Shown here: piece after piece, positions 9,734 to 17,547 of the stretch
How positions within the stretch are numbered: the first letter of the stretch is position 1
How the letters are laid out: the number at the start of each line of letters is the position of its first letter
Assembly: GCF_042431545.1 (NCBI RefSeq)
Contig: NZ_JBHLYX010000003.1
Strand: one strand, 5' to 3'
DNA: 64,000 bases
Origin: Pseudoalteromonas xiamenensis
Lineage (GTDB): Bacteria; Pseudomonadota; Gammaproteobacteria; Enterobacterales; Alteromonadaceae
The notes under the pieces: generated by a model
Databases searched by the model: none
What the model was told of the DNA's origin: nothing
What the model saw: only the letters and a program-made list of their open reading frames with translations
Program-made: the position numbers and the translations under genes

Positions 9734-9838
9734 TGAATACCTTTATCTGTTTAACTCTGTTTTTCTGTCGGAATAATGTCTTAGTTTATCACTTTTCAAA
9801 CGGTTAAAAAGCCAAAATGAGGTAAGCGTTGATTTCGC

Positions 9839-10453
9839 TCAATCCCCACTCACTAATTGCGCCTGCCTTAAGTAAAATTCATGTAATTCTTTGAGTTTAG
9901 TATAGGTTTGCGATAACGCATTAGAATTGTCGAGTATGTCGTCAGCAAGTGCTCGCTTTTCATTCCGACTCATTTGGGCGCTAATGATCGCCTTTACCTG
10001 TTGTTCACTCACTTGATCGCGTTCTATCGTTCTAATTAATTGAATTTCTTCAGGAACATCAACAAGTAAGGTGCGCTGACAAAACTTCTGCAGTTGATTC
10101 TCAAAAAGGAGAGGGGCGGCAAGAATGCAATAAGGCGATTGGCTTGAACTCAACGCCATTAACGTGTTTTCACGGATCAAAGGATGCAGCAAATTGTTGA
10201 GCCAGTGCTTTTCAAGTTCATTGGAAAAAATACGTTCGCGAAGTTTCGCTCGATTAAGAGTCCCATCGTGTTGCAGTATTGTTTCGCCAAAATGTAGCTT
10301 AATTTGTTCAAGAGCTGCACTACCAACGGCCACAACATCACGCGCAATAATATCTGCGTCAATGACTTCGATGCCTAAGCGCTCGAACTCCTTGGTGACC
10401 GCAGATTTACCTGCACCGATACCACCGGTTACACCTAAAACCCACTTTTTCAT
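9839..10453 (-). CDS. coaE: Dephospho-CoA kinase
   Basis: Catalyses the last step of coenzyme A synthesis, ATP-dependent phosphorylation of the 3'-hydroxyl of dephospho-CoA. The product is 204 residues with a P-loop GGIGAGKS near residues 9-16, the DADIIARD segment near 33-40, and the lid-region RIFSNE. The ATG at 10453 overlaps the pilD stop codon by 4 bases, so it is translationally coupled to pilD. A longer in-frame extension upstream runs inside pilD and is not coding. Confidence 0.95.
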   Translation of the reverse strand: MKKWVLGVTGGIGAGKSAVTKEFERLGIEVIDADIIARDVVAVGSAALEQIKLHFGETILQHDGTLNRAKLRERIFSNELEKHWLNNLLHPLIRENTLMALSSSQSPYCILAAPLLFENQLQKFCQRTLLVDVPEEIQLIRTIERDQVSEQQVKAIISAQMSRNEKRALADDILDNSNALSQTYTKLKELHEFYLRQAQLVSGD

Positions 10454-11349
10454 AGCTGCAGCATCCCAAAATACCAACTTTGGATTTGTGGACCAAATAA
10501 CATGGCAATCCAACCTGCTGCGGCAATGTAAGGGCCGAACGGAATTGGCGTTGCCGTATTCTTGCCTTGTACGGCCAGTTGAACGCTGCCAATGAAGGCT
10601 CCTACTACACTTGAGAGTAAAACAATTTGTAAAATGTACTCCCAACCCAGCAAGCCACCAAATACGGCCATTAGTTTAAAATCACCATAGCCCATGCCTT
10701 CTTTGCCGGTTAGTAGTTTAAATAACCAGAACACGCTCCAAAGGCTCAAATAGCCAACGGCAGCGCCAATGATAGCTTGCTGAGGATCTATCGTAATATT
10801 TAGCGTAGATGCAAGTAGTGCAGCCCAAACTAAAGGTAGAGTGATTTGGTCAGGGAGCAACATGTGATCGATGTCGATAAAAGTAAGTGCGATTAAGGCC
10901 CAACTAATAACGATATACAGTAGTGCTTTTTCGGTAGGTCCAAAATACCAAGCGACTAAGACACTTAAAGTGGCAGTCAGCGCTTCAATGAGCGGATAAC
11001 GGATACTTATCGACGTTTGGCAAAATCCGCATTGACCTTTTAAAAGCAGCCAACTCACTAAAGGAATGTTATGCCACCACTTAAGAGGAGCTTGGCATTT
11101 TGGGCAATGCGAATTAGGAAAGGCAAGGTTGAATGTTGTTCCATTGTTGTCTTCATTTGTGTCGGTTAGGTGCTCGGCTAACAGGAGTTTACATTCAGTT
11201 TGCCATTCGCGTTGCAACTGTATGGGGAGTCGATAAATAACCACATTTAGGAAACTGCCTATGCACAGTGAAACCAATCCAACGGTGGCGACGTAAAATG
11301 CAAGATTGGTTTGTAAAAGCGTTAGTGTGTTCGTAAAAAGCTCTAACAT
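10450..11349 (-). CDS. pilD: Prepilin peptidase / N-methyltransferase PilD
   Basis: Inner-membrane aspartic protease (A24A) that cleaves the prepilin leader and N-methylates the new N-terminal residue of PilA and related pseudopilins. The product is 299 residues: one N-terminal helix, a cytoplasmic domain with two CxxC pairs (CPKC and CGFC, about residues 84-112), then about six helices. Catalytic aspartates are in DIDHMLLPDQ and the GYGDFKLMA (GxGD) motif. It lies between pilC and coaE and overlaps coaE by 4 bases. Confidence 0.96.
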   Translation of the reverse strand: MLELFTNTLTLLQTNLAFYVATVGLVSLCIGSFLNVVIYRLPIQLQREWQTECKLLLAEHLTDTNEDNNGTTFNLAFPNSHCPKCQAPLKWWHNIPLVSWLLLKGQCGFCQTSISIRYPLIEALTATLSVLVAWYFGPTEKALLYIVISWALIALTFIDIDHMLLPDQITLPLVWAALLASTLNITIDPQQAIIGAAVGYLSLWSVFWLFKLLTGKEGMGYGDFKLMAVFGGLLGWEYILQIVLLSSVVGAFIGSVQLAVQGKNTATPIPFGPYIAAAGWIAMLFGPQIQSWYFGMLQL

Positions 11350-11370
11350 AGTACAACTTAAATTTAAGAG

Positions 11371-12600
11371 TTAAACAACAGAACCCAATTGGAAAATAGG
11401 TAAGTACATCGCAACAATTAAGCCGCCGACAATAACGCCTAAGACGGCCATAATGAGAGGCTCGAGTAGGCTGGATAACCCATCTACAGCGTCATCTACC
11501 TCTTGCTCGTAAATACTTGCTACTTTTGCGAGCATATTATCGAGAGAACCAGATTCTTCACCAATGGAGACCATTTGAACAACCATATCAGGGAATATCT
11601 TTGAGTTTCGCATAGCCCAGTTCATTTGGTTACCTGAACTGACTTCTGCTTTTATCTCGATGATGGCATCACGGTAAATAACGTTTCCTGAAGCTCCTGC
11701 TGCGGAATCCAACGCATCAACTAAAGGCACACCTGCGGCAAAGGTAGTTGAAAGTGTTCGTGCATAACGAGCAACTGCTGCTTTTTTTAGAATATCACCA
11801 ACGATAGGCAATCGAAGAATCATACGGTCATTAAAGTTACGTACGGCCTTACTTTTAATCAAGGCTTCTTTATAAGCAAAGATAAAACCAACTATTGCTA
11901 AAAGACCAAGCCACCAATATTCCTGCATAAATTCGGAAATGGCGATAACCATTAGCGTGAACGCGGGGAGTTCGGCACCAAAGCCATTAAAAATATCTTG
12001 GAATTGTGGAACAACAAATACGAGTAAGATAGAGGTAACAATCAACGCTACGACCATAACGGCGATAGGGTAGAATAGCGCTTTTTTAATCTTGGATTTT
12101 AGCGCTTCGGCTTTTTCTTTATACAGCGCGACTCTATCATAAATACGGTCAAGCGCGCCTGATTGTTCGCCTGAGTGGATTAGGTCACAGTATAAATCAT
12201 CAAAGTAACGAGGATGTTGTTTCAATGCGGCGGCTAGAGGTTGGCCCGCTTTTACATCACTCGATACTTTTTCAATTAATTTGGCTAAACTTTTGTTTTT
12301 TGTCCCTGATTCAATCATATCTAAAGACTGTATGAGAGGTACGCCGGCGGTCAGCATGGTCGCAATCTGTCGTGTGACTACACATATGTCTTTCGCGGTA
12401 ATTTTCTCTGCGGTGCCAAGACTTAGAAATGGTTTTTGCTTTCGCTTGACTTTAAGCGGTGTAATCCCTTGTTTTCGCAATTGCGCTTTTAACAGCGCAA
12501 TACTTTGAGCGCTCATCTCGCCCTCAAGTTTTTTTCCGCGCGCGCTAATTCCCGTCCATTGAAAAATGTCGACTGAATCGGTGGTTGGTTTTTTTTGCAT
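11371..12600 (-). CDS. pilC: Type IV pilus inner-membrane platform protein PilC
   Basis: Polytopic platform protein that couples the PilB/PilT motors to pilin insertion. The 409-residue product contains two T2SSF domains (about 75-200 and 280-400) and three membrane helices near residues 175-200, 225-245 and 380-405. I use the ATG at 12600 (MQKKPTTDSV); an in-frame TTG lies 9 bases upstream. The Shine-Dalgarno sequence is weak. It follows pilA directly, with an intervening hairpin likely to lower expression relative to the abundant pilin. Confidence 0.95.
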   Translation of the reverse strand: MQKKPTTDSVDIFQWTGISARGKKLEGEMSAQSIALLKAQLRKQGITPLKVKRKQKPFLSLGTAEKITAKDICVVTRQIATMLTAGVPLIQSLDMIESGTKNKSLAKLIEKVSSDVKAGQPLAAALKQHPRYFDDLYCDLIHSGEQSGALDRIYDRVALYKEKAEALKSKIKKALFYPIAVMVVALIVTSILLVFVVPQFQDIFNGFGAELPAFTLMVIAISEFMQEYWWLGLLAIVGFIFAYKEALIKSKAVRNFNDRMILRLPIVGDILKKAAVARYARTLSTTFAAGVPLVDALDSAAGASGNVIYRDAIIEIKAEVSSGNQMNWAMRNSKIFPDMVVQMVSIGEESGSLDNMLAKVASIYEQEVDDAVDGLSSLLEPLIMAVLGVIVGGLIVAMYLPIFQLGSVV

Positions 12601-12620
12601 ATAATTCAATTAGACGTGTG

Positions 12621-12643
12621 TTGCGGTGGGCTAGCCACCGCAA
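12621..12643 (-). terminator. Hairpin between pilA and pilC (attenuator or mRNA-end element)
   Basis: Nine-base arms TTGCGGTGG and CCACCGCAA surround a 5-base loop just after the pilA stop codon. No long T-run follows on the minus strand, so it is better seen as a partial terminator or a 3' stabiliser of the pilA message than as a full stop. Confidence 0.55.
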
Positions 12644-12650
12644 ACTTAAC

Positions 12651-13088
12651 TTAGCAAAGGTTTGTAATACCAGCGGTGGTACATGTACCGCTCTTAGCGA
12701 ATACATAGGTTGACGGTGCAGGATTTGCAGGGTTAATCGTTGGAGGAGTAAGAACATAGTCAAATCCCCCAGCAGCAGCAGTACCAGTTGCTGTAATAAC
12801 ACCGGTTGTTCCTGCAATTGCTACGGATGCAAGGTTTGCAGTAGCTGCAGGTGCGGCAATGTTCAGTTTGGCGAAAGTATCACAGTTAGTAATAACGTTG
12901 TTATTAGTTTGCATACACTCTGCCATTGTAAATTTTACAGAGTCAGCTGCTGTAACTACTTCGGTAAAACGCGCTTTAACAGTGTAGTTTTGGTATGCAG
13001 GAAGTGCAACTGCCGCCAAAATACCCACGATAGCCACTACGATCATTAATTCAATTAGGGTGAAACCCTGTTGCTTTTGTTGCGTCAT
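12651..13088 (-). CDS. pilA: Type IV pilin PilA
   Basis: Major pilin, the structural subunit of the type IV pilus. The 145-residue precursor has a short leader MTQQKQQG, then mature FTLIELMIVVAIVGILAAV, with the invariant Gly -1 and Glu +5 for PilD processing. The first mature helix is hydrophobic. The globular part is rich in Ala and Thr and has four cysteines: one pair near residues 54-65 and a C-terminal pair near 137-145 forming the D-region loop. The ATG at 13088 has a good AGGAG upstream. The leader mRNA carries an inverted repeat (see 13116-13137). Confidence 0.96.
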   Translation of the reverse strand: MTQQKQQGFTLIELMIVVAIVGILAAVALPAYQNYTVKARFTEVVTAADSVKFTMAECMQTNNNVITNCDTFAKLNIAAPAATANLASVAIAGTTGVITATGTAAAGGFDYVLTPPTINPANPAPSTYVFAKSGTCTTAGITNLC

Positions 13089-13115
13089 CTTTTCTTCTCC
13101 TAAGGATAATCAACA

Positions 13116-13137
13116 ATTGCCAGTTTAATTTGGCAAT
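13116..13137 (-). promoter_or_regulatory. Inverted repeat in the pilA leader
   Basis: ATTGCCA (13116-13122) and TGGCAAT (13131-13137) are 7-base arms with an 8-base spacer, about 28 bases upstream of the pilA start codon and just 5' of its Shine-Dalgarno sequence. It could be an operator or a leader hairpin; which one cannot be told from sequence. Confidence 0.4.
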
Positions 13138-13671
13138 GCGTCTAAAATCATACAACTCAAGGTTAACATCCGTAGTGTGAGTTGCTCTGCAACGCCATTT
13201 GCTTCCTTAATTTAGGCAGGCTTTGGCCGATTTGACAAGGTAGCCATGCCGATTCGACGTTGCTTAATTCTACTTTAATTCTAAATCATTACAGTAACAA
13301 GAAATTATCATTCTAAAAGGTGGTTTTTCTTTGTTTTGCCTAGGTTTGTTTTATTTTTGTGCAATTTATTTACAAAAGCAGAGGCGAGAAACTACCTGAA
13401 ATTAAAGAATTGTTACAACATCAAACTTTATTCGTATTTAACGTTTTTTAACCATAGTTGTCAATGAATTATGTTCCGGAGTCGATTACACCGCATTACA
13501 AGGTGCTTGAGAGTCTCAAATGTGCCAAGGGAGTGAGGTTTATGGGGTTTGCTGTGCGAATGGTTTCCAAAATATAAGTTGAAATGGAAAATATAGAAGG
13601 ATAGGTAGCGGGAAAGACTTGAGATGGAATCGAAGAAGACTGATGTTATATCGCTTACGTGTTGCAGACGA

Positions 13672-13703
13672 AACAACCGATGTTCGTCTGCAATTTGGTC
13701 TAG
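13672..13703 (-). repeat. Inverted repeat just after nadC
   Basis: Perfect 11-base arms (13672-13682 and 13693-13703) with a 10-base loop, starting about 10 bases beyond the nadC stop codon on the minus strand. No T-run follows, so it is a weak terminator or an mRNA 3' stabilising hairpin. Confidence 0.5.
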
Positions 13704-13713
13704 CTCAAAACGG

Positions 13714-14571
13714 TTAAGCAAATCGCATTGATAAATCGATGCTTTGTACGTTTTTGGTTAATGCGCCACTTGAAATAAAGTCGACACCCGACTGAGCATA
13801 AGCGCGAAGTGTGTCAATAGTCATGTTGCCCGAAACCTCGAGTTTTGCTTTGCCTTCGGTAATTCTGACGGCTTCTTGAATGTCGGCAATGGTAAAATTG
13901 TCTAGCATGATAATATCCGCGCCCGCACCGAGTGCCTCCTTAAGCTCACTCAGGTTTTCAACCTCTACTTCAACAGGTTTATCGGTGTGGTTTGATTTTG
14001 CAGTCGCGACCGCTTTTGATATTCCCCCACATGCATTGATGTGGTTTTCTTTGATCAAGAATGCATCGAAGAGCCCAATGCGATGATTCTTGCCACCGCC
14101 ACACAGTACGGCGTATTTTTGAAGTGCGCGAAGTCCTGGAATGGTTTTGCGAGTATCAAGTAATTTAGTGGTGCTTTCGCCCAATTCCGCAACGTAACGA
14201 GCCGTAGTCGTTGCCGTACCTGAAAGCGTTTGCACGAAATTAAGTGCTGTACGCTCTGCAGTCAAAATGGCGCGTGCAGATCCTGATGCCGTAAAAAGTG
14301 GCGAGTTGGCTGAAACCACATCACCATCCTCGACCAGAACGGTAACTTCAACGCTTGGATCAACTTGCTTAAAGACCTCTAGCACAATCGCTTTTCCACA
14401 AAACACACAGTCTTCACGCGTGATAACCGTTGCTTTGCTAATCTGGCTTGCTGGGATGAGTTGCGCCGTAATGTCGCCCTCGGTGGCAGACAAATAATTC
14501 AAATCTTCATCCAATGCGAGTTTGACCAATTGGCTAATAAGCTCTGAGGATGGAGTTGGGTACGACGACAT
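13714..14571 (-). CDS. nadC: Nicotinate-nucleotide pyrophosphorylase (carboxylating)
   Basis: Quinolinate phosphoribosyltransferase, which makes nicotinate mononucleotide from quinolinate and PRPP in NAD synthesis. The product is 285 residues. Typical motifs are LDTRKTIPGLR (near residue 140), GGGKNHRIGL (about 160), EVEVENL, IMLDNF (near 220) and EVSGN. I chose the ATG at 14571 (MSSYPTPSSEL); the open frame continues 88 codons upstream but that extension covers the ampD-nadC intergenic region and resembles nothing. It is divergent from ampD, as usual. Confidence 0.96.
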   Translation of the reverse strand: MSSYPTPSSELISQLVKLALDEDLNYLSATEGDITAQLIPASQISKATVITREDCVFCGKAIVLEVFKQVDPSVEVTVLVEDGDVVSANSPLFTASGSARAILTAERTALNFVQTLSGTATTTARYVAELGESTTKLLDTRKTIPGLRALQKYAVLCGGGKNHRIGLFDAFLIKENHINACGGISKAVATAKSNHTDKPVEVEVENLSELKEALGAGADIIMLDNFTIADIQEAVRITEGKAKLEVSGNMTIDTLRAYAQSGVDFISSGALTKNVQSIDLSMRFA

Positions 14572-14817
14572 GTTGGCCTCTCTTATCGTATATCTGCATT
14601 GCAAATGCACATAGAAATATATGCGGGGTGATGCGGTTAATTTTACGAGGTTTTCGTTAACAGCACAATCTAACCACAAAGTTGGCAAAGCAAATTGTGT
14701 GTTGACTTTGAGACGAACTTGAACAGGCTCTACCAGTGAAAGATGGTCAGCACACGTTTTAATTGGTATGTTACCGCCTATAAGATTTGATTTAATAAAT
14801 GGCTTATTTTCAGTATC

Positions 14818-15366
14818 ATGCCAATAATTGACCACTTTCTAGACAGTGCGGAACGCCGTCAATCATCACATTTTGATGAAAGGCCAAATACGCACGATAT
14901 TAGCCTTGTTGTTATCCACTGTATTTCATTACCAGAAGGCGAATTTGGTAAGGGTTATATCGATGACTTATTCATGGGGTGCATCGATTGTCGCGCGCAT
15001 CCAAGTTTTCTGTCATTAGAAGGGGTTAGGGTATCGGCACATCTTGTTATTGATAGAGAGGGTACTACCAAACAGTATGTACCGTTTAACAAACGAGCTT
15101 GGCATGCTGGTGTGTCAATGTTCAATGGACGCGAACAGTGTAATGATTTTAGTATTGGTATTGAACTTGAAGGTACGGATAGAGACTCGTTTACTGACCA
15201 GCAATATAGAAAACTGAGCCGTATTATCACTGAATTGCAAATAGCCTATCCAAACATTAAGCAAAACATTGTCGGGCACAGTGACATCGCGCCAGGTCGT
15301 AAAACCGACCCCGGTATTGGTTTTGATTGGGATAAATTGCATGCAGAACTTAAACGCATTGGATAA
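14818..15366 (+). CDS. ampD: 1,6-anhydro-N-acetylmuramoyl-L-alanine amidase AmpD
   Basis: Cytoplasmic zinc amidase of peptidoglycan recycling; it splits anhydro-muropeptides, whose build-up induces AmpC beta-lactamase through AmpR in many species. The product is 182 residues with the Amidase_2 fold. Metal and catalytic residues are visible in LVVIHCISLP (His near residue 34), the central VSAHLVIDREG and the C-terminal NIVGHSDIAPGRKTDPG (His and Asp zinc ligands). The start is an ATG at 14818. It is followed after 27 bases by ampE. Confidence 0.95.
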   Translation: MPIIDHFLDSAERRQSSHFDERPNTHDISLVVIHCISLPEGEFGKGYIDDLFMGCIDCRAHPSFLSLEGVRVSAHLVIDREGTTKQYVPFNKRAWHAGVSMFNGREQCNDFSIGIELEGTDRDSFTDQQYRKLSRIITELQIAYPNIKQNIVGHSDIAPGRKTDPGIGFDWDKLHAELKRIG

Positions 15367-15393
15367 AACGAATTTACAACGGAAGAGCGTATT

Positions 15394-16245
15394 ATGATTT
15401 TGATTTCTATTATTCTAGCTCTGATCATTGAGCGGTTAGGTGCGAGAGCGCCTTTTTGGCAAGCTGAGTTTTATGTTTCAAAATATCAGGTTCACAGTGG
15501 CAGTGTTTTGAAAGACGGTGGGTTATTTTTTACACCCGTTGGGTTTATGGTGTGGTTGGTACTTCCTGCGCTCTTGATCGCGTTTATTTGGCAGCTTTCT
15601 GATTTTATTTTGTGGCAATTTGCTTTAAACATCTGTGTGCTTTTAGTTGCGTTTGGTTGTGCGGATGTGCGTTCTAAGTATAAAGGTTACTTGAATGCGT
15701 TGAGTCGGGGCGATAATGAGGCGGCAACACTGTATGCGTTGCAAATTGGCCAACGCCGAACTGAAGATCAAAAAGGGGGGGAAACGTTTGGTCAAACCCT
15801 AGCTTGGGTTAATTTCCGTCATTACAGCGCGGTCATTTTTTGGTTCGTGTTGCTCGGTGCTCCAGGTGCAATCTTGTATGCAACGGTCCGCACGGTCGCT
15901 GACTGGACGTACAATGACCGAGAGCATGAATTAAGAGTTCACCGTGTCCGCTTACAAAGTGTGCTGTTTTGGTTGGATTGGTTGCCTGCGAGAGTGGCCT
16001 CATTCGGTTTTTTGATTATTGGCAACTTCTCGAAGGGGACTGGTTATTGGCTGAAATATTTACTCGATTTCAACACCTCGAATCGTAAAGTCGTCACGTT
16101 AACGGCGTTAGCCGCGGAAGAAATAGAGCAACAGCATTTTGGATGCACCTATGAAGCCACGTGTATGATGCGATTGGTTAAGCGTAATATCCTATTCTAT
16201 TTAGTCCTAATCGCACTGTTAACTTTATTTGGTTTAGTTGCATAA
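15394..16245 (+). CDS. ampE: AmpE family inner-membrane protein
   Basis: Regulatory signalling modulator protein AmpE, an inner-membrane protein co-transcribed with ampD; its biochemical role is not settled. The product is 283 residues with hydrophobic segments at about residues 1-15, 50-90, 145-170, 195-215 and 260-283. The central KGGETFGQTLAWVNFRHYSAVIFWF segment matches the family pattern. The end is followed by a hairpin terminator. Confidence 0.9.
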   Translation: MILISIILALIIERLGARAPFWQAEFYVSKYQVHSGSVLKDGGLFFTPVGFMVWLVLPALLIAFIWQLSDFILWQFALNICVLLVAFGCADVRSKYKGYLNALSRGDNEAATLYALQIGQRRTEDQKGGETFGQTLAWVNFRHYSAVIFWFVLLGAPGAILYATVRTVADWTYNDREHELRVHRVRLQSVLFWLDWLPARVASFGFLIIGNFSKGTGYWLKYLLDFNTSNRKVVTLTALAAEEIEQQHFGCTYEATCMMRLVKRNILFYLVLIALLTLFGLVA

Positions 16246-16248
16246 AAG

Positions 16249-16283
16249 GTAAAGAGTCCCTGACGTCGTCTCAGGGGCTTTAC
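16249..16283 (+). terminator. Hairpin terminator after ampE
   Basis: GTAAAG and TCCCTGA (16249-16263) pair with TCAGGG and CTTTAC (16271-16283) around a short loop, followed by GTTTGGTTTT. It starts 3 bases after the ampE stop codon. Confidence 0.65.
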
Positions 16284-16410
16284 GTTTGGTTTTAAATTCT
16301 CTCATTATTTCATATCGCTCTTCTGCACCTTCAGTTCGTTAAATCCTAATCTTCGATTTCCTTCTTGTTTGTCGTTAATAGATTGCTGCTGTCGTAAAAA
16401 ATTCATTAAA

Positions 16411-16428
16411 CAACTGGTATGACCATTT
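16411..16428 (+). promoter_or_regulatory. PdhR-type operator, distal
   Basis: The core TGGTATGACCA matches the PdhR consensus (TTGGT, 3 bases, ACCAA) except at its outer positions. It lies about 330 bases upstream of the pdhR start. It is a weaker match than the proximal copy. Confidence 0.5.
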
Positions 16429-16502
16429 GTATCTAACTAGGCAAAATGAGGTTTTTGATACATGTTTATCTATCGCAAACCGAGCAAAAATGCGGAAATT
16501 GT

Positions 16503-16520
16503 GTTTACGTGAACGTAAAC
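16503..16520 (+). promoter_or_regulatory. Perfect inverted repeat upstream of the pdhR promoter
   Basis: GTTTACGT and ACGTAAAC are perfect 8-base arms around a GA spacer, 22 bases upstream of the putative -35 box. The TTTACGT/ACGTAAA half-sites resemble, from memory, operators of MerR-family LiuR in related bacteria. The identity of the regulator is inference. Confidence 0.5.
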
Positions 16521-16541
16521 TGGATGTTTTTTAGCTTTACT

Positions 16542-16570
16542 TTGACAGAAATGCGGCTTTTTGGTAGTGT
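16542..16570 (+). promoter_or_regulatory. Putative sigma-70 promoter of pdhR-aceEF
   Basis: A perfect TTGACA at 16542-16547, a 17-base spacer and a weak TAGTGT -10 at 16565-16570. The start point would fall near 16577, at the left edge of the proximal PdhR box, which fits repression by a bound dimer. Confidence 0.55.
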
Positions 16571-16577
16571 ATAGGCT

Positions 16578-16597
16578 AAATTTGGTATGACCAATTT
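16578..16597 (+). promoter_or_regulatory. PdhR operator, proximal
   Basis: TTTGGTATGACCAATTT matches the PdhR palindrome (TTGGT, 3 bases, ACCAA) and is nearly fully symmetric. Known PdhR autoregulation makes this the likely site of pyruvate-responsive repression of pdhR-aceEF. Confidence 0.8.
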
Positions 16598-16740
16598 ACC
16601 CTTGTGGTTTTAGGCCGATCCTAGCTCGACGTTATTGCTGATTAAATTTGTGTAAAGGTCTTCGTTGTTTTATGCATTGAAGCATCAGTAATGTTTTGGG
16701 ATCAAAGGGTTAAAACACACCACAATTTCGGTGCTAAAAA

Positions 16741-17490
16741 ATGTCACTAAAAATAAAAGCTGCAAAACTATCTGATGTCATCGTAGAGCAACTCGAGAAT
16801 ATGATTCTTGAGGGGTCGTTGTTGCCAGGAGAACGCTTACCTCCTGAACGTGAACTTGCGAAACAATTCGAGGTTTCACGGCCATCGCTACGCGAAGCAA
16901 TTCAGAAATTAGAAGCCAAAGGCTTAGTGACTCGCCGTCAAGGTGGCGGAACGTTTGTTAAAAATCAACTTGAGGAAGGGTTAAGCGATCCTTTGTTCAA
17001 TTTAATAAGCAAACATCCAGAATCACAGTTTGATTTATTGGAGTTTCGTCATGCCTTAGAAGGTATTGCTGCATTTTACGCGGCAATGCGAGGCACAGAA
17101 AACGATTTTAACAAAGTGAAACAAAGTTTTGAGAATATCGCAGAAGCCTCTGATGATTTAATTCAAAAGGCCAAAGCGATAAATGCTTTTCACTATACTG
17201 TTGCTGAAGCGTCACACAACGTTGTACTGCTCCATTTAGTTCGTGGCATGCAACCGTTACTTGAGCAAAATGTATTACAAAACCTTGAAGTACTCTTACA
17301 GAAATCGGAAGTCAGTGAACAGTTAGCTGAACATCGCCGTGTGCTTATGGATGCGGTGATTAACAGTAATCCGGAAGAAGCGAGATTGGCAAGTAATGCG
17401 CATTTAGCGTTTATTGAAGATGCGTTATTGCAAGCAGGTAAAGAGCGTTCACGCATTGAACGTAGCCTACGCCGGACCAAACCTATTTAA
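16741..17490 (+). CDS. pdhR: Pyruvate dehydrogenase operon repressor PdhR
   Basis: GntR-family (FadR subfamily) repressor that releases DNA when pyruvate binds, controlling the pyruvate dehydrogenase genes. The product is 249 residues: N-terminal winged helix (about 8-75, with the signature LPPERELAKQFEVSRPSLREA) and a C-terminal all-helical FCD ligand domain. The start is an ATG at 16741 with no clear Shine-Dalgarno sequence. A long leader of about 160 bases precedes it if the predicted promoter is right. aceE follows after 57 bases, in which a 14-base AT-rich palindrome (17514-17527) lies. Confidence 0.95.
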   Translation: MSLKIKAAKLSDVIVEQLENMILEGSLLPGERLPPERELAKQFEVSRPSLREAIQKLEAKGLVTRRQGGGTFVKNQLEEGLSDPLFNLISKHPESQFDLLEFRHALEGIAAFYAAMRGTENDFNKVKQSFENIAEASDDLIQKAKAINAFHYTVAEASHNVVLLHLVRGMQPLLEQNVLQNLEVLLQKSEVSEQLAEHRRVLMDAVINSNPEEARLASNAHLAFIEDALLQAGKERSRIERSLRRTKPI

Positions 17491-17547
17491 CTGAAGTGTG
17501 GTTTAACCATAACAAAATTCGAATTTTAAACATAAGGAAACTTCCAT

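Larger units (their letters stand above)
13089..13713. other. Non-coding stretch between nadC and pilA
   Basis: About 625 bases with no convincing gene. It must hold the pilA promoter on the minus strand. I looked for a sigma-54 GG-N10-GC element and found no clean one. It is AT-rich from about 13260 to 13450. Two inverted repeats are annotated separately. An 86-codon minus-strand frame at 13461-13721 overlaps the nadC stop and shows no family features. Confidence 0.5.

Noticed and set aside
13089..13450. A sigma-54 promoter for pilA, as in Pseudomonas
   Set aside because: No GG-N10-GC element with the right flanks was found on the minus strand; near matches had the wrong spacing.
13461..13721. 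An 86-codon minus-strand frame after nadC
   Set aside because: It overlaps the nadC stop, contains the 11-base inverted repeat, and resembles no family; treated as non-coding.
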